The notes under the pieces: model-generated
Told to the model about the DNA's origin: nothing
Database searches by the model: none
The model's input: only the letters and a program-made list of their open reading frames with translations
Assembly: GCF_014217785.1 (NCBI RefSeq)
Contig: NZ_CP048814.1
Span: 3,658,001-3,722,000 of the forward strand
Length of the DNA stretch: 64,000 nucleotides
Reading direction: 5' to 3'
Source of the DNA: Rhodococcus triatomae
Lineage (GTDB): Bacteria > Actinomycetota > Actinomycetes > Mycobacteriales > Mycobacteriaceae
Program-made: the position numbers and the translations under genes
Shown here: positions 34,772 to 43,363 of the stretch, one piece after another
How the letters are laid out: each line of letters starts with the position of its first letter
Position numbering within the stretch: position 1 is the first letter of the stretch

Positions 34772-36078
34772 GATGGTGTCCTTTCCGACGGGGGATCTTT
34801 CCGGGCGGGTGGGCCGGGCGAGGCCGTTCGTCGCGAACTCTGCTGTTGTCGACGGTAGAGGTCGAACGGGTCGTGGATCGGCCGTCCGAGAAATCCGGCG
34901 AGTCGGTCCACGTCGTAGCCGCCCGAGGTAGCTGTCTGCGGGTGGACCCGCACGGTGTCCGCGTCGAGGTTCGAGCGGAAGATCCCCGCGGCCGACGCGG
35001 GAAGGAAGTCCTCGTAGACGATCGGTTCCCGGACCACCCGGCCATCGGTGCCTTGTCGGTAGGTGAAGTAGGCGAGCCCCTGACGGTCGAGATCCTCCTC
35101 GTCGGCGGGGAATTCGCGCTCCCAGATCGAGGCGTCCGCGCCGTCGAGACGGTCGTACAGGGCGCGTCCGGCCGGAGTCAGCGCCACACCTCGCGCCTCG
35201 ACCTCGCCGAACCGTACGCGTAGCGTGCCCTCGGCGATCGTGCCGTCCGGCTCCAGGAACCGGCGTGGTTCGGCGAGGGCACGAAACGAAGTCTGCCGGA
35301 GCAGGACCGCGGGGCCGGACCATCGCGGAGGACCCTGGATCCGGTCGATCATCGCGATTCCGCGGTCGGTCATTCGCCGGTACAGCTCGTCGATGTCGAG
35401 GACGCGCGGAGTGAGGTGGTTGACGTGGGTCCCGGCGACCCCGCCGATGTCCGCGGCGACCGGGGAGACGGCTTCGAGCTCGCGGTACCAGGCGCGATCC
35501 ACCGGCGCGTCCGTCAGCGCGAACACGGCGGTGGCCCGATCGACGAATTCGGTGGCTGCCGGCTCCGGAAGCCCACCGTCTCGTTCGGCCCGGGTCGCGA
35601 GTGCGAGTAGCTCGGGTGCGAACAGCGACCGGGCGGCGAGGAAGCGGTCCAGCCGGGCGGCGAGGTCGATGTCGAAGAATCGCCGGTCGGCGACGGCGAG
35701 CAGTGACGTGAAGACACGGAAGGGATTTCGGGACAGTTCCGCGGGATCGATCGGGCGGAATGCCGTCGAGACCACGGGCACGGGGGAGGCCGCATCGCGG
35801 AGATCGTAGAAGCCGACCGGGTGCATGCCGAATCCGGCGAACAGTTGCGCGGCCTCGTACATCTCGGCCGGGGTGCCGAGCCGGACGGCGCCGTGGCGCT
35901 CGGCGCTCACCCGTGCCAGGCTGCCCCACCGTTCGGCACGGGCGGGATGTGCCGCAGCGAAATCCGCGTTGACCTCGCTCGTGACCTGGACCAGCGTGGT
36001 GTAGGCGGGGACCTCGTGCCCGTACATGGCGGACAGCGCCCGCGCGAAACGCGCGCGCAGCTCCGACGTTTCAACCAT
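34768..36078 (-). CDS. hglS: DUF1338-family 2-oxoadipate dioxygenase/decarboxylase (HglS-like)
   Basis: 436-aa protein of the DUF1338 (YdcJ) group. Members studied as HglS turn 2-oxoadipate into D-2-hydroxyglutarate with Fe(II) and oxygen. The sequence shows SAERHGAVRLGT, where His and the Arg four residues on match the spacing of the metal His and substrate Arg of HglS as I remember them. THVNHLTPRVLDID holds a second metal His, and FGEVEARGVALTPAGRALY the Glu ligand. ATG 36078 is the start, after a GGAGGG site. It is coupled to pcd and divergent from lrp. The M. tuberculosis counterpart Rv3292 is usually listed as hypothetical. The reaction is inferred from family and context. Confidence 0.82.
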   Translation of the reverse strand: MVETSELRARFARALSAMYGHEVPAYTTLVQVTSEVNADFAAAHPARAERWGSLARVSAERHGAVRLGTPAEMYEAAQLFAGFGMHPVGFYDLRDAASPVPVVSTAFRPIDPAELSRNPFRVFTSLLAVADRRFFDIDLAARLDRFLAARSLFAPELLALATRAERDGGLPEPAATEFVDRATAVFALTDAPVDRAWYRELEAVSPVAADIGGVAGTHVNHLTPRVLDIDELYRRMTDRGIAMIDRIQGPPRWSGPAVLLRQTSFRALAEPRRFLEPDGTIAEGTLRVRFGEVEARGVALTPAGRALYDRLDGADASIWEREFPADEEDLDRQGLAYFTYRQGTDGRVVREPIVYEDFLPASAAGIFRSNLDADTVRVHPQTATSGGYDVDRLAGFLGRPIHDPFDLYRRQQQSSRRTASPGPPARKDPPSERTPS

Positions 36079-36096
36079 GTCGGCCCGTCCCTCCGA

Positions 36097-36102
36097 TAGC
36101 CT
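36097..36102 (+). promoter_or_regulatory. Leaderless-type -10 hexamer of lrp
   Basis: TAGCCT, six bases, then the GTG start at 36109, inside the 30-base gap to the divergent hglS start. The two promoters must overlap. Confidence 0.5.
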
Positions 36103-36108
36103 GCGCTG

Positions 36109-36573
36109 GTGGGCGAACACGCGAGGAACGACACGCATCCGGCACCGCTCGACGACATCGATCGGGTGCTGATGCGCGAGCTGGTGGCGGACGGCCGGGC
36201 CACGCTCGCGGTACTCGCGGAGAAAGCGGGGCTCTCGGTGTCGGCGGTGCAGTCCCGGGTCCGCCGCCTCGAGGCCCGGAAGGTGATTCGCGGGTACAGC
36301 GCCAAGGTGGACCCGGAAGCTCTCGGTCACGGATTGTCGGCATTCGTCGCCATCACTCCTCTCGACCCGTCGCAGCCCGACGACGCCCCGGCACGCCTGC
36401 GGCACCTGCCCGCGATCGAGGCGTGCCACTCCGTCGCGGGTGACGAGAGCTACGTCCTGCTGGTGCGGGTCGCGACACCCAGACATCTCGAGCAGCTGCT
36501 CCAGGACATCAGGGCCACCGCCAACGTGCATACCCGTAGCACCATCATCCTGCATACATTTTACGAACTCTGA
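36109..36573 (+). CDS. lrpA: Lrp/AsnC-family transcriptional regulator
   Basis: 154-aa regulator. An N-terminal winged helix-turn-helix (ELVADGRATLAVLAEKAG then LSVSAVQSRVRRLEARKVI, residues about 24-60) is followed by an AsnC ligand-binding RAM domain (from about 75, ending HTRSTIILHTFYEL). It lies between hglS-pcd and lat and corresponds to Rv3291c, which was shown in M. tuberculosis to control lat. Here it likely senses lysine or a related amino acid and controls both sides. Start GTG 36109. Confidence 0.9.
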   Translation: MGEHARNDTHPAPLDDIDRVLMRELVADGRATLAVLAEKAGLSVSAVQSRVRRLEARKVIRGYSAKVDPEALGHGLSAFVAITPLDPSQPDDAPARLRHLPAIEACHSVAGDESYVLLVRVATPRHLEQLLQDIRATANVHTRSTIILHTFYEL

Positions 36574-36612
36574 CCACTCCGCCGCATATGTTGCGGATTC
36601 GATGCCTGGATT

Positions 36613-36627
36613 CCGTAACTATAACGG
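36613..36627. promoter_or_regulatory. Imperfect dyad upstream of lat, possible Lrp site
   Basis: CCGTAACTATAACGG pairs at five of seven positions around a central T. It is placed 10 bases upstream of the lat -10 hexamer, where the -35 should be, fitting a regulator site. Confidence 0.35.
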
Positions 36628-36637
36628 TCTTCGGTCG

Positions 36638-36643
36638 TATCCT
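36638..36643 (+). promoter_or_regulatory. Leaderless-type -10 hexamer of lat
   Basis: TATCCT followed by six bases (GGGGGC) and the ATG at 36650. The G run could also pass as a Shine-Dalgarno, so both modes remain possible. Confidence 0.5.
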
Positions 36644-36649
36644 GGGGGC

Positions 36650-37990
36650 ATGAGCACCGCGATCGACCTGCGCGGGAAGAATCCCGGCCTTCCCGCCGAC
36701 CGTGTCCACGACGTGCTGGGGGCGAGCATTCTGGCGGACGGATTCGACCTGGTCCTCGACCTCGACGAATCCCGGGGCAGCTGGCTGGTCGACCTGCGGG
36801 ACGGCTCGCGCTACCTCGACATGTTCAGCTTCTTCGCATCCTCGGCACTGGGCATGAATCATCCCGACCTCACCGAGGAGAGGTTCCTCGCGGAGCTGGC
36901 AGCGGTCGCGGTGAACAAACCCAGCAACTCCGACGTCTACAGCGTGCCGATGGCACAGTTCGTGGAGACCTTCGTGCGAGTGCTCGGAGACCCGCGGTTG
37001 CCGCACTTGTTCTTCGTCGAGGGTGGGGGCCTGGCGGTGGAGAACGCGCTGAAGGCAGCGTTCGACTGGAAGAGCCGGCTCGAGGAGAACCGCGGCCACG
37101 GCCCTGCCTGTGGCACCCGGGTCCTCCACCTCACCGAGGCGTTCCACGGCCGGACCGGGTACACGATGTCGCTCACCAACACCGAGCCGATCAAGACCGA
37201 CCGGTTCCCGAAGTTCGACTGGCCGCGTATCCCGGCCCCCTACCTCGCCGACGGCAGGGACGTGGCCGCGGACGAGCGGCACGCGCTCGCCCGAGCGGCG
37301 GCCGCGTTCGAGGAGTTTCCGCGCGACATCGCGTGTTTCCTCGCCGAACCGATCCAGGGCGAGGGAGGCGATCATCATTTCCGCCCCGAGTTCCTGCAGC
37401 AGATGCAGCGACTGTGCCACGAGCACGACGCCCTGTTCGTCCTGGACGAGGTCCAGACCGGATGCGGACTCACCGGGAGCACGTGGGCGTACCGCCAGCT
37501 GGGGCTCGAACCGGACATCGTCGCCTTCGGCAAGAAGACTCAGGTGTGCGGGATCATGGCCGGAGGGCGTCTCGACGAGGTGGCCGACAACGTCTTCACC
37601 GTCAGTTCGCGGCTGAACTCGACGTGGGGCGGCAATCTCACCGACATGGTGCGGGCGCGCCGCGTCCTCGAAGTGATCGAGCGCGACGGGCTCGTCGACC
37701 GTGCGGCTCGGCTCGGTCGGCACCTCCTCGGCGGGCTCGAGGAACTCGCCGCCCGGCATCCCGAGGTGACCGAACCGAGGGGGCGGGGCCTGATGTGCGC
37801 GTTCACCCTGCCGTCGACCCGTCGTCGCGACGAGGTGGTGACGACACTGCGCGAACGTGAGCATGTGCTCATCCTCCCGACCGGCAAGCGCGCCATACGG
37901 TTCCGGCCACCGCTCACGGTGTCGACCGGCGAACTCGACGCGGCGCTCGATGCGGTGTCCAGGGTGTTGCGCGGTACCGTGCAGGTATGA
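36650..37990 (+). CDS. lat: L-lysine 6-aminotransferase
   Basis: Moves the epsilon-amino group of lysine to 2-oxoglutarate, giving piperideine-6-carboxylate. The 446-aa class III PLP enzyme has FFVEGGGLAVENALKAAFDWK, TEAFHGRTGYTMSLTNT, LAEPIQGEGGDHHF, VLDEVQTGCGLTG (PLP Asp) and the Schiff-base Lys in FGKKTQVCGIM, all characteristic of Lat (Rv3290c). ATG 36650 gives the usual MSTAIDL start. Its stop overlaps the next gene by four bases. The enzyme rises in starved M. tuberculosis; here regulation by the adjacent Lrp is likely. Confidence 0.95.
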   Translation: MSTAIDLRGKNPGLPADRVHDVLGASILADGFDLVLDLDESRGSWLVDLRDGSRYLDMFSFFASSALGMNHPDLTEERFLAELAAVAVNKPSNSDVYSVPMAQFVETFVRVLGDPRLPHLFFVEGGGLAVENALKAAFDWKSRLEENRGHGPACGTRVLHLTEAFHGRTGYTMSLTNTEPIKTDRFPKFDWPRIPAPYLADGRDVAADERHALARAAAAFEEFPRDIACFLAEPIQGEGGDHHFRPEFLQQMQRLCHEHDALFVLDEVQTGCGLTGSTWAYRQLGLEPDIVAFGKKTQVCGIMAGGRLDEVADNVFTVSSRLNSTWGGNLTDMVRARRVLEVIERDGLVDRAARLGRHLLGGLEELAARHPEVTEPRGRGLMCAFTLPSTRRRDEVVTTLREREHVLILPTGKRAIRFRPPLTVSTGELDAALDAVSRVLRGTVQV

Positions 37991-38775
37991 CAGTCCCGCT
38001 CACCTCCGTCCCGAACCTGCGTGACATCGGAGGCTATCGATCCGCGGAAGGTGGGCGGGTCCGCCACGGCGTTCTCTACCGCTCGACGGACCTGAGCCGG
38101 CTCACCGAGCCGGACGAGCAGGAGTTCGCGCGGCTGAGGATCGCCACGGTATACGACCTGCGGACCGTGGACGAACGCACCGCGGCCCCCGACCGGCTCC
38201 CCGCCGGCACCAGGGCGCTGGACCTGGACGTGCTCGCGGACAAGCGACTTCGGGCCATCCCGGCGCAGATGCTGGCGGTGATCGCCGACCCCTCGATCGC
38301 GGATCGCGAGCTCGGTGGCGGCCGCGCCGAGGAGTACTTCGTGGGCAGCTACCGGGATTTCGTGACTCTGCCGAGCGCGGTGTCCGCGTACCGCGCGCTG
38401 TTCGGTGATCTCGCCGCCCTGCCCGACGATGGCCCCGCGCTGGTGCACTGCACCACGGGCAAGGACCGCACCGGATGGGCGACGGCATCGTTGCTGCTTC
38501 TCCTGGGAGTCGACGAGGACGACGTCTTCCAGGACTACCTGCTCACCAACGAGCTGCTCCTGCCCGCGCTGGGTGAGGTGTTCGAGCGGTTTGCCGCCGC
38601 GGGCGGCGATCCGGAGCTGCTCGAACCCGTGCTCGGAGTCCGGCCCGAGTACCTGCATGCCGCACTGGCCACGGTTCGCGAACACTTCGGCTCCATCGAG
38701 GGGTACTTCGGCACCGGCCTGGGGCTGGGGGAGGATGTTCAGACGGCGCTGCGGGAACGCCTGATCACGGCGTGA
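37987..38775 (+). CDS. PtpB-like protein tyrosine/phosphoinositide phosphatase
   Basis: 262-aa phosphatase with the P-loop HCTTGKDRTGWA (Cys155, Arg161, the CX5R motif) in the form CxxGKDRTG seen in MptpB and lipid phosphatases. The N-terminal NLRDIGGYRSAEGGRVRHG and LYRSTDLSRLT are the usual start of this group, and VYDLRTVDER precedes the general acid region. No signal peptide. It is coupled to lat by an ATGA overlap, so it should be made with the lysine aminotransferase. The 3' end overlaps the convergent VanZ-like gene by 37 bases. Substrate unknown. Confidence 0.88.
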   Translation: MTVPLTSVPNLRDIGGYRSAEGGRVRHGVLYRSTDLSRLTEPDEQEFARLRIATVYDLRTVDERTAAPDRLPAGTRALDLDVLADKRLRAIPAQMLAVIADPSIADRELGGGRAEEYFVGSYRDFVTLPSAVSAYRALFGDLAALPDDGPALVHCTTGKDRTGWATASLLLLLGVDEDDVFQDYLLTNELLLPALGEVFERFAAAGGDPELLEPVLGVRPEYLHAALATVREHFGSIEGYFGTGLGLGEDVQTALRERLITA

Positions 38776-39077
38776 CCGGCCAGCACGGCCGCAACTCCCG
38801 CCACATCGGCGACGAAGTCCCACACCGATCCGTGCCGACCGAGCGGTAGTGCCGCCTGGGCCAACTCCGTACCGGCGGCGAACGCGACCAACCATCCGGC
38901 GGTGACCGAGGGGCCGAACCGTGCGTAGAGCGACGCGGCGGCGAGAGCGGCGAACAGCAGGGCGTGGACCAGCTTGTCGGAGTGTTCGGGACCGGACGGG
39001 GTCGCGGAGGCGGGCGACAGCAGCATGACCAGAGCGATCGCGGTGAGTATCGCGACCGGGACGCGACGAGCGATCAT
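38739..39077 (-). CDS. VanZ-like small membrane protein
   Basis: 112-aa protein with three or four membrane helices: VAILTAIALVMLLSPASA, ALLFAALAAASLYARFG, AGWLVAFAAGTELAQAALP and ADVAGVAAVLAGHAVI. The HSDKLVHALLFA and GTELAQAALPLGRHGSVWDFVADVAGV segments are typical of the VanZ/DUF family of unknown biochemical role. The start at 39077 overlaps the stop of the upstream gene by four bases, so it belongs with the next two genes in one operon. Confidence 0.78.
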   Translation of the reverse strand: MIARRVPVAILTAIALVMLLSPASATPSGPEHSDKLVHALLFAALAAASLYARFGPSVTAGWLVAFAAGTELAQAALPLGRHGSVWDFVADVAGVAAVLAGHAVIRRSRSAV

Positions 39078-39442
39078 CGCGGCGCGGCCGGTGCCGTTCC
39101 CGGGGAGACGGCATCGGTGACCGCGAGCCCGAGAGCGCCCTCCGCGAACCGGTGTACGGCTGCGATTCCCTCGTCCAGCAGGCCTCGTTCGCCCGCGCGA
39201 GCCCATCCGGTGAGCCTCCCCGTGCTCGGGTCGAGGACGAGCTCTGCCCGCAGTTCTCCTGTGGTGATGTCGCACACCGCCCAGGTGTAGGCGGCGTCGG
39301 CGGCCCAGTCGCGGATGCGTGTCGCCACGTAGTCGGGGTCGGTGATCCCGCCCTCGGCGAGCGCCGGCCTGTCGTCGACACGGTCGTCGGCGCGCAGCGA
39401 ACGGAGATAGACCCGCCCGGCATTGACCTCGATCGGTTCCAC
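39074..39442 (-). CDS. Short GNAT-like protein, probably degenerate
   Basis: 122-aa product that begins like a GNAT acetyltransferase (GRVYLRSLRADDRVDDRPAL, then YVATRIRDWAADAAYTWAV). The middle sheet and the acetyl-CoA loop RxxGxG/A are reduced to WARAGERGLLDEG, and the protein is about 60 residues shorter than the family. It may have lost activity. Start GTG 39442, two bases after the upstream stop, with GGAGG ten bases before. It is the middle gene of a three-gene operon. Confidence 0.6.
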   Translation of the reverse strand: MEPIEVNAGRVYLRSLRADDRVDDRPALAEGGITDPDYVATRIRDWAADAAYTWAVCDITTGELRAELVLDPSTGRLTGWARAGERGLLDEGIAAVHRFAEGALGLAVTDAVSPGTAPAAPR

Positions 39443-39444
39443 GG

Positions 39445-39903
39445 TCAGTTGCCCTCCTTCGGGTCGCCGGATTCGAGGTTCCGGTCTCCGCGATGGTCGT
39501 CCCCACGCACCCTGCTCCCGAACAGGACCGCGCCGGTTGCCGGGATCAGCAGGAAGAACAGCCAGCTGTGATCGATCGGGACGAGGAAGAAGAGGGCGAG
39601 CGCCAGATACGGCATCAGCGCCATCACCGCGATCCGCCACCGGGTGCGGCCCGAGGCGGCCGGCTCCGGCGTGGGATCGTCGAACAGTGCCGGATCGTCG
39701 AACAGTGCGGGGGTCGACTCGGCAACCGGAAGGTCCTCGAAGAGCACGGCGAGGTCCGCACGCGTCGACGCGTGCGCGACGGCGAGGCTGCGCTCGTCGA
39801 ACTCGGGGACGGTGAGCCGCCCCGCCGCGAAGTGCTCGCCGAGCGCGGTGAGCGCCTGCTCTCGTTCGGCGTTGCCGACTCGCACCCCGGGGACGTCCAC
39901 CAT
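39445..39903 (-). CDS. DUF1707 (SHOCT-like) membrane protein
   Basis: 152-aa protein. Residues about 8-60 form the DUF1707 domain (VGNAEREQALTALGEHFA, GRLTVPEFDERSLAVAHA), a short helical module common in actinobacterial membrane proteins. A linker with a repeated ALFDDP unit and two membrane helices (VMALMPYLALALFFLV and WLFFLLIPATGAVLFG) follow. A charged cytoplasmic tail ends the protein. ATG 39903 has TAGGGT six bases upstream. Function unknown. Confidence 0.78.
   Translation of the reverse strand: MVDVPGVRVGNAEREQALTALGEHFAAGRLTVPEFDERSLAVAHASTRADLAVLFEDLPVAESTPALFDDPALFDDPTPEPAASGRTRWRIAVMALMPYLALALFFLVPIDHSWLFFLLIPATGAVLFGSRVRGDDHRGDRNLESGDPKEGN
39674..39709. repeat. 18-bp in-frame tandem repeat in the DUF1707 gene
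   Basis: Two copies (39674-39691, 39692-39709) differing at one base encode the repeated ALFDDP unit in the linker. Confidence 0.75.
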
Positions 39904-39909
39904 GAGTTC

Positions 39910-39915
39910 ACCCTA
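39910..39915 (-). promoter_or_regulatory. Leaderless-type -10 hexamer of the DUF1707 gene
   Basis: Minus-strand TAGGGT, six bases, then ATG 39903; no Shine-Dalgarno. Confidence 0.55.
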
Positions 39916-39956
39916 GCTTCGTGTGCGGTCACCGATGACCAGGTGCCCGGATAGGC

Positions 39957-39986
39957 GGACGACCCGGCCGCCTGGCCGGGTCGTCC
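39957..39986 (-). terminator. Terminator after accA3
   Basis: Perfect 13-bp arms (39957-39969, 39974-39986) with a GCCT loop, starting 45 bases past the accA3 stop on the minus strand. It separates accA3 from the DUF1707 operon. Confidence 0.8.
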
Positions 39987-40031
39987 CCGTATCGTGTGCG
40001 CCCTGCCAGGCCGCCGAACTACTCGATCGCG

Positions 40032-41822
40032 CTACTTGATCTCGGTGAGGACGGTGCCCTGGGTGATGGCGGCCCCGGCCTCGACGGCCAGGCCGGTCAC
40101 CACACCCGACTTGTGGGCGTTGACCGGGTTCTCCATCTTCATCGCTTCGAGGACCGCGATGAGATCGCCCTCGGCGACTTCCTGACCCTCGGCCACGGCG
40201 ACCTTGACGACGGTGCCCTGCATGGGCGCGGTGACCGCGTCACCGGAGGCGGCTCCACCGTGTGCGCCGCCCCGCTTGCGCGGCTTCGGCTTCTTCCGCA
40301 CCACACCGGCGCCGCCCGCGCCGCTGCCCAGGGAGAACTGGCCCGGCAGCGACACCTCGACCCGGCGGCCACCGACCTCGACGACCACGTTCTGACGCGG
40401 CAGTCCGTCCTCGTCGTCGAGCGGCTCGCTGCCGGTGAACGGCGGGACCTGATTGTCGTACTCGGTCTCGATCCAGCGGGTGTGCACGTCGAACTTCGAG
40501 CCGTCACCGATGAAGGCCGGATCCGAGACGACGGCGCGGTGGAACGGAATGACCGTCGCCAGGCCCTCGACCACGAACTCGTCGAGAGCGCGCCGCGCCC
40601 GGGCCAGAGCCTGGTCGCGGGTGGCGCCGGTGACGATCAGCTTGGCGAGCATCGAATCGAACTGTCCACCGATGACACTGCCGGACTCGACACCCGAATC
40701 CATGCGCACACCGGGGCCCGTCGGCGGGGCGAACGTGGTGACCGGGCCGGGGGCGGGCAGGAACCCTCGCCCGGCGTCTTCTCCGTTGATACGGAACTCG
40801 AAGCTGTGGCCCCGCGGCGCCGGATCCTCGGTGATGTCGAGTTCCTCGCCGTTGGCGATCCGGAACTGTTCGAGCACCAGATCGATGCCGGAGGTCTCCT
40901 CGGTGACCGGGTGCTCGACCTGCAGGCGGGTGTTGACCTCGAGGAAGGAGATCAGCCCGTCCTGGCCGACCAGGTACTCGACGGTGCCGGCACCGTAGTA
41001 CCCCGCCTCGCGGCAGATGGCCTTGGCGGAGGAGTGGATCTGGTCGCGCTGTTCGTCGGTGAGGAACGGCGCCGGTGCCTCCTCGACCAGCTTCTGGAAA
41101 CGGCGCTGCAGCGAGCAGTCGCGGGTACCCGCCACCACGACGTTGCCGTGCTTGTCTGCGATGACCTGCGCCTCGACGTGGCGGGGCTTGTCCAGGTAGC
41201 GCTCGACGAAACACTCGCCGCGACCGAACGCCGCGACCGCCTCACGCGTGGCGGACTCGAACAGCTCGGGGATCTCCTCGAGGGTCCGTGCGACCTTCAT
41301 GCCGCGTCCACCGCCGCCGAACGCGGCCTTGATCGCGATCGGCACGCCGTACTCGCGGGCGAACGCGACCACCTCGTCGGCATCCTTGACCGGGTCCGGG
41401 GTGCCGGGGACGAGCGGGGCGCCGGCCTTCATCGCGATGTGCCTGGCGGTGACCTTGTCCCCGAGGTCGCGGATCGACTGGGGCGACGGGCCGATCCAGA
41501 TCAAGCCGGCATCCAGGACGGCCTGGGCGAACTCGGCGTTCTCCGACAGGAACCCGTAGCCGGGGTGGATCGCGTCCGCGCCGGACTTGGCGGCGGCGTC
41601 GATGATCTTGTCGATCACCAGGTAGGACTCCGCGGACGTCTGCCCGCCGAGTGCGAACGCCTCGTCCGCCAGCTTCACGAAGGGCGCGTCCGCGTCCGGT
41701 TCCGCGTAGACAGCGACACTGGTCAGACCGGCGTCCCTCGCTGCCCGGATGACCCGCACTGCGATCTCACCGCGGTTGGCAACGAGCACCTTCGTGATGT
41801 GCGCACTGGCATGACTAGGCAC
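40032..41822 (-). CDS. accA3: Acyl-CoA carboxylase alpha subunit (biotin carboxylase + BCCP)
   Basis: Carboxylates its own biotin with bicarbonate and ATP and hands the group to AccD-type subunits for malonyl-CoA and methylmalonyl-CoA synthesis. The 596-aa product has the biotin carboxylase domain ([22 protein letters not shown]-grasp loop [23 protein letters not shown]). A basic linker ([11 protein letters not shown]) leads to a biotinyl domain with EAMKMENPV (Lys about 562). GTG 41822 is selected since AGGAGG stands five bases upstream; the frame extends further. It corresponds to Rv3285. Partners AccD5 and AccE and the ligase BirA are encoded 9-11 kb away. Confidence 0.96.
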   Translation of the reverse strand: MPSHASAHITKVLVANRGEIAVRVIRAARDAGLTSVAVYAEPDADAPFVKLADEAFALGGQTSAESYLVIDKIIDAAAKSGADAIHPGYGFLSENAEFAQAVLDAGLIWIGPSPQSIRDLGDKVTARHIAMKAGAPLVPGTPDPVKDADEVVAFAREYGVPIAIKAAFGGGGRGMKVARTLEEIPELFESATREAVAAFGRGECFVERYLDKPRHVEAQVIADKHGNVVVAGTRDCSLQRRFQKLVEEAPAPFLTDEQRDQIHSSAKAICREAGYYGAGTVEYLVGQDGLISFLEVNTRLQVEHPVTEETSGIDLVLEQFRIANGEELDITEDPAPRGHSFEFRINGEDAGRGFLPAPGPVTTFAPPTGPGVRMDSGVESGSVIGGQFDSMLAKLIVTGATRDQALARARRALDEFVVEGLATVIPFHRAVVSDPAFIGDGSKFDVHTRWIETEYDNQVPPFTGSEPLDDEDGLPRQNVVVEVGGRRVEVSLPGQFSLGSGAGGAGVVRKKPKPRKRGGAHGGAASGDAVTAPMQGTVVKVAVAEGQEVAEGDLIAVLEAMKMENPVNAHKSGVVTGLAVEAGAAITQGTVLTEIK

Positions 41823-41905
41823 TGAGCCTCCTGTGGTTCTCATGGTCGTCTCCGCAGGTGCGCTGGAGCAGCCGGACCTGCGGACGGTTACGGGCGTCAC
41901 ATCGG

Positions 41906-41933
41906 AGTGTAAGCACTGCTGCGGCGGCCACTG
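41906..41933 (-). promoter_or_regulatory. Candidate promoter of accA3
   Basis: On the minus strand a TTACAG (-35) and TACACT (-10) are about 18 bases apart, 84 bases upstream of the start. An inverted pair CGGTTAC/GTAACCG (41885-41891, 41933-41939) brackets it. Confidence 0.35.
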
Positions 41934-41962
41934 TAACCGGATAGGCACCTACACGGTATGCC

Positions 41963-43363
41963 TCACCCGACGCCGCGCAACTCTACCGACGGGTAGCCTT
42001 CCGCAGCCCTGGCGAGCGATTCGCGCAGCGCCGCCACCCACTGCTCCACGGCGGGGCCGGCGAGGGCGTTCGCGGGATACCGCACGGCCAGATTCACCCC
42101 ACGCGGTGTGCGGTTGACCCACGCGTACACGTCGTGGGTGAACTGGCGGGAGCGCAGGGCACGGGCGTTCCATCGCGGCCACTCCCGGGACCGTGGCGTC
42201 GACCGCAGATCGAGATAGGACACCACGAACCGGGGCCGGATCGGTGTGTCGAGCAGTTCTTCCACCCGTTCGAACGGCACGGCACCGGCCGGGCGGACGT
42301 CGCGTACGGCACGGGACGCCCGCTGCGCGACCGCGGCGAAGCCTCCGTCGCCGACCTCGAACCGAACGGGCGCGAGTCCGACGAACCACCCCAGGGACGA
42401 TAGCCACGCGGGGTCGTCGCGAGTGTGGACGGGGACGACGGTGCGGAACTCCCGCTCGTCCGCGACCCGGCGACCCGCCAGGCCGGCGCATGCGAGGATC
42501 CCGGCGAAGAAGCCGGCCCCCGCGTCACGCGCGGCCGCGGCGAACCGGTCGGCGGAGTCCTCGTCGAGAACCCACTCGGAGAGGCTGCGCTGTGGCGCGT
42601 CGGTGCGTGCGCCGATCGGCAGCGGGAACTCTGCGAGACCGTCGGTGAGTTCGCGCCGCCACAGCTCCACCGCCGCGCACGCGGGATCGACTTCCGTCTC
42701 CCGTTCCCGGGCGCCGAAGTCGACGTAGCTCCCCGTTGCCGGGAGTCCGGCCGGCCCGCCGCCGCGTGCCTGCCGGTACAGCGACGACAGTTCGTGGGCG
42801 ACGAGCACGACGGAGTATCCGTCGATGAGCGAATGGTCCGCGGCGAAGAGCACCGTGAACCCGCCACGGTCCCGGGTCGCGTCCAGCCCCGTCTCGTTCC
42901 ACCCCGTCTCGTCCACCATGCGGTGTTCGATCGTCGCGAGTGCATACGACGGCCAGGTGTGCGGCGAGGCGGTGACGTCGAAAATGCGTTGCAGGACAAT
43001 CGAGTTGGTTTCCGAGTCCGCGCACTCGTGCACTCGTGCCGCCGCCTGGACCGCCCCGGGGGCGAGGGTGCGGCGCCGGGTACCGGCGATGTCGAGGGCG
43101 GTGTGCGAGCGGAGAACTTCGTGTCGTGCAACCCATTCCGCGACCGCGGCGGCGAATGCGGTCGCATCCCATTCGTCGTGGACCTCGAATGCCGCCCCGA
43201 GCCACGACGGACGCGATCGGCCGGCGTGGAATCTGCGCAGATGCGCCTCGTGGATGTACGACGCGGGACGCGGGTCGTCCCTCCACTCGCCGTCGGCACA
43301 CGGATGCCATCGGGTGAGTATCCCCGGGGGAACCGGGTAGTCGCCGAGTTCGGTGAACTCCAT
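41963..43363 (-). CDS. PapA-like acyltransferase C (condensation domain protein)
   Basis: 466-aa protein of the condensation/acyltransferase superfamily, related to the polyketide-associated PapA proteins that acylate trehalose or other surface lipids. The start VPPGILTRWHP matches the PapA N-terminal pattern PxPGxxxxW. The catalytic motif HSLIDG (His177, Asp181, Gly182) is intact, and LGWFVGLAPVRFEV plus SYLDLRS follow in the C-lobe. Its ATG shares one base with the sufE stop, so it is translated from the sseA-sufE message. It is absent from the equivalent M. tuberculosis locus. Acyl donor and acceptor unknown; no PKS is in the window. Confidence 0.8.
   Translation of the reverse strand: MEFTELGDYPVPPGILTRWHPCADGEWRDDPRPASYIHEAHLRRFHAGRSRPSWLGAAFEVHDEWDATAFAAAVAEWVARHEVLRSHTALDIAGTRRRTLAPGAVQAAARVHECADSETNSIVLQRIFDVTASPHTWPSYALATIEHRMVDETGWNETGLDATRDRGGFTVLFAADHSLIDGYSVVLVAHELSSLYRQARGGGPAGLPATGSYVDFGARERETEVDPACAAVELWRRELTDGLAEFPLPIGARTDAPQRSLSEWVLDEDSADRFAAAARDAGAGFFAGILACAGLAGRRVADEREFRTVVPVHTRDDPAWLSSLGWFVGLAPVRFEVGDGGFAAVAQRASRAVRDVRPAGAVPFERVEELLDTPIRPRFVVSYLDLRSTPRSREWPRWNARALRSRQFTHDVYAWVNRTPRGVNLAVRYPANALAGPAVEQWVAALRESLARAAEGYPSVELRGVG

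Noticed and set aside
38739..39506. A 255-aa form of the VanZ-like protein
   Set aside because: The first 143 residues are out-of-frame reading of the GNAT-like and DUF1707 genes; the membrane protein starts at 39077.
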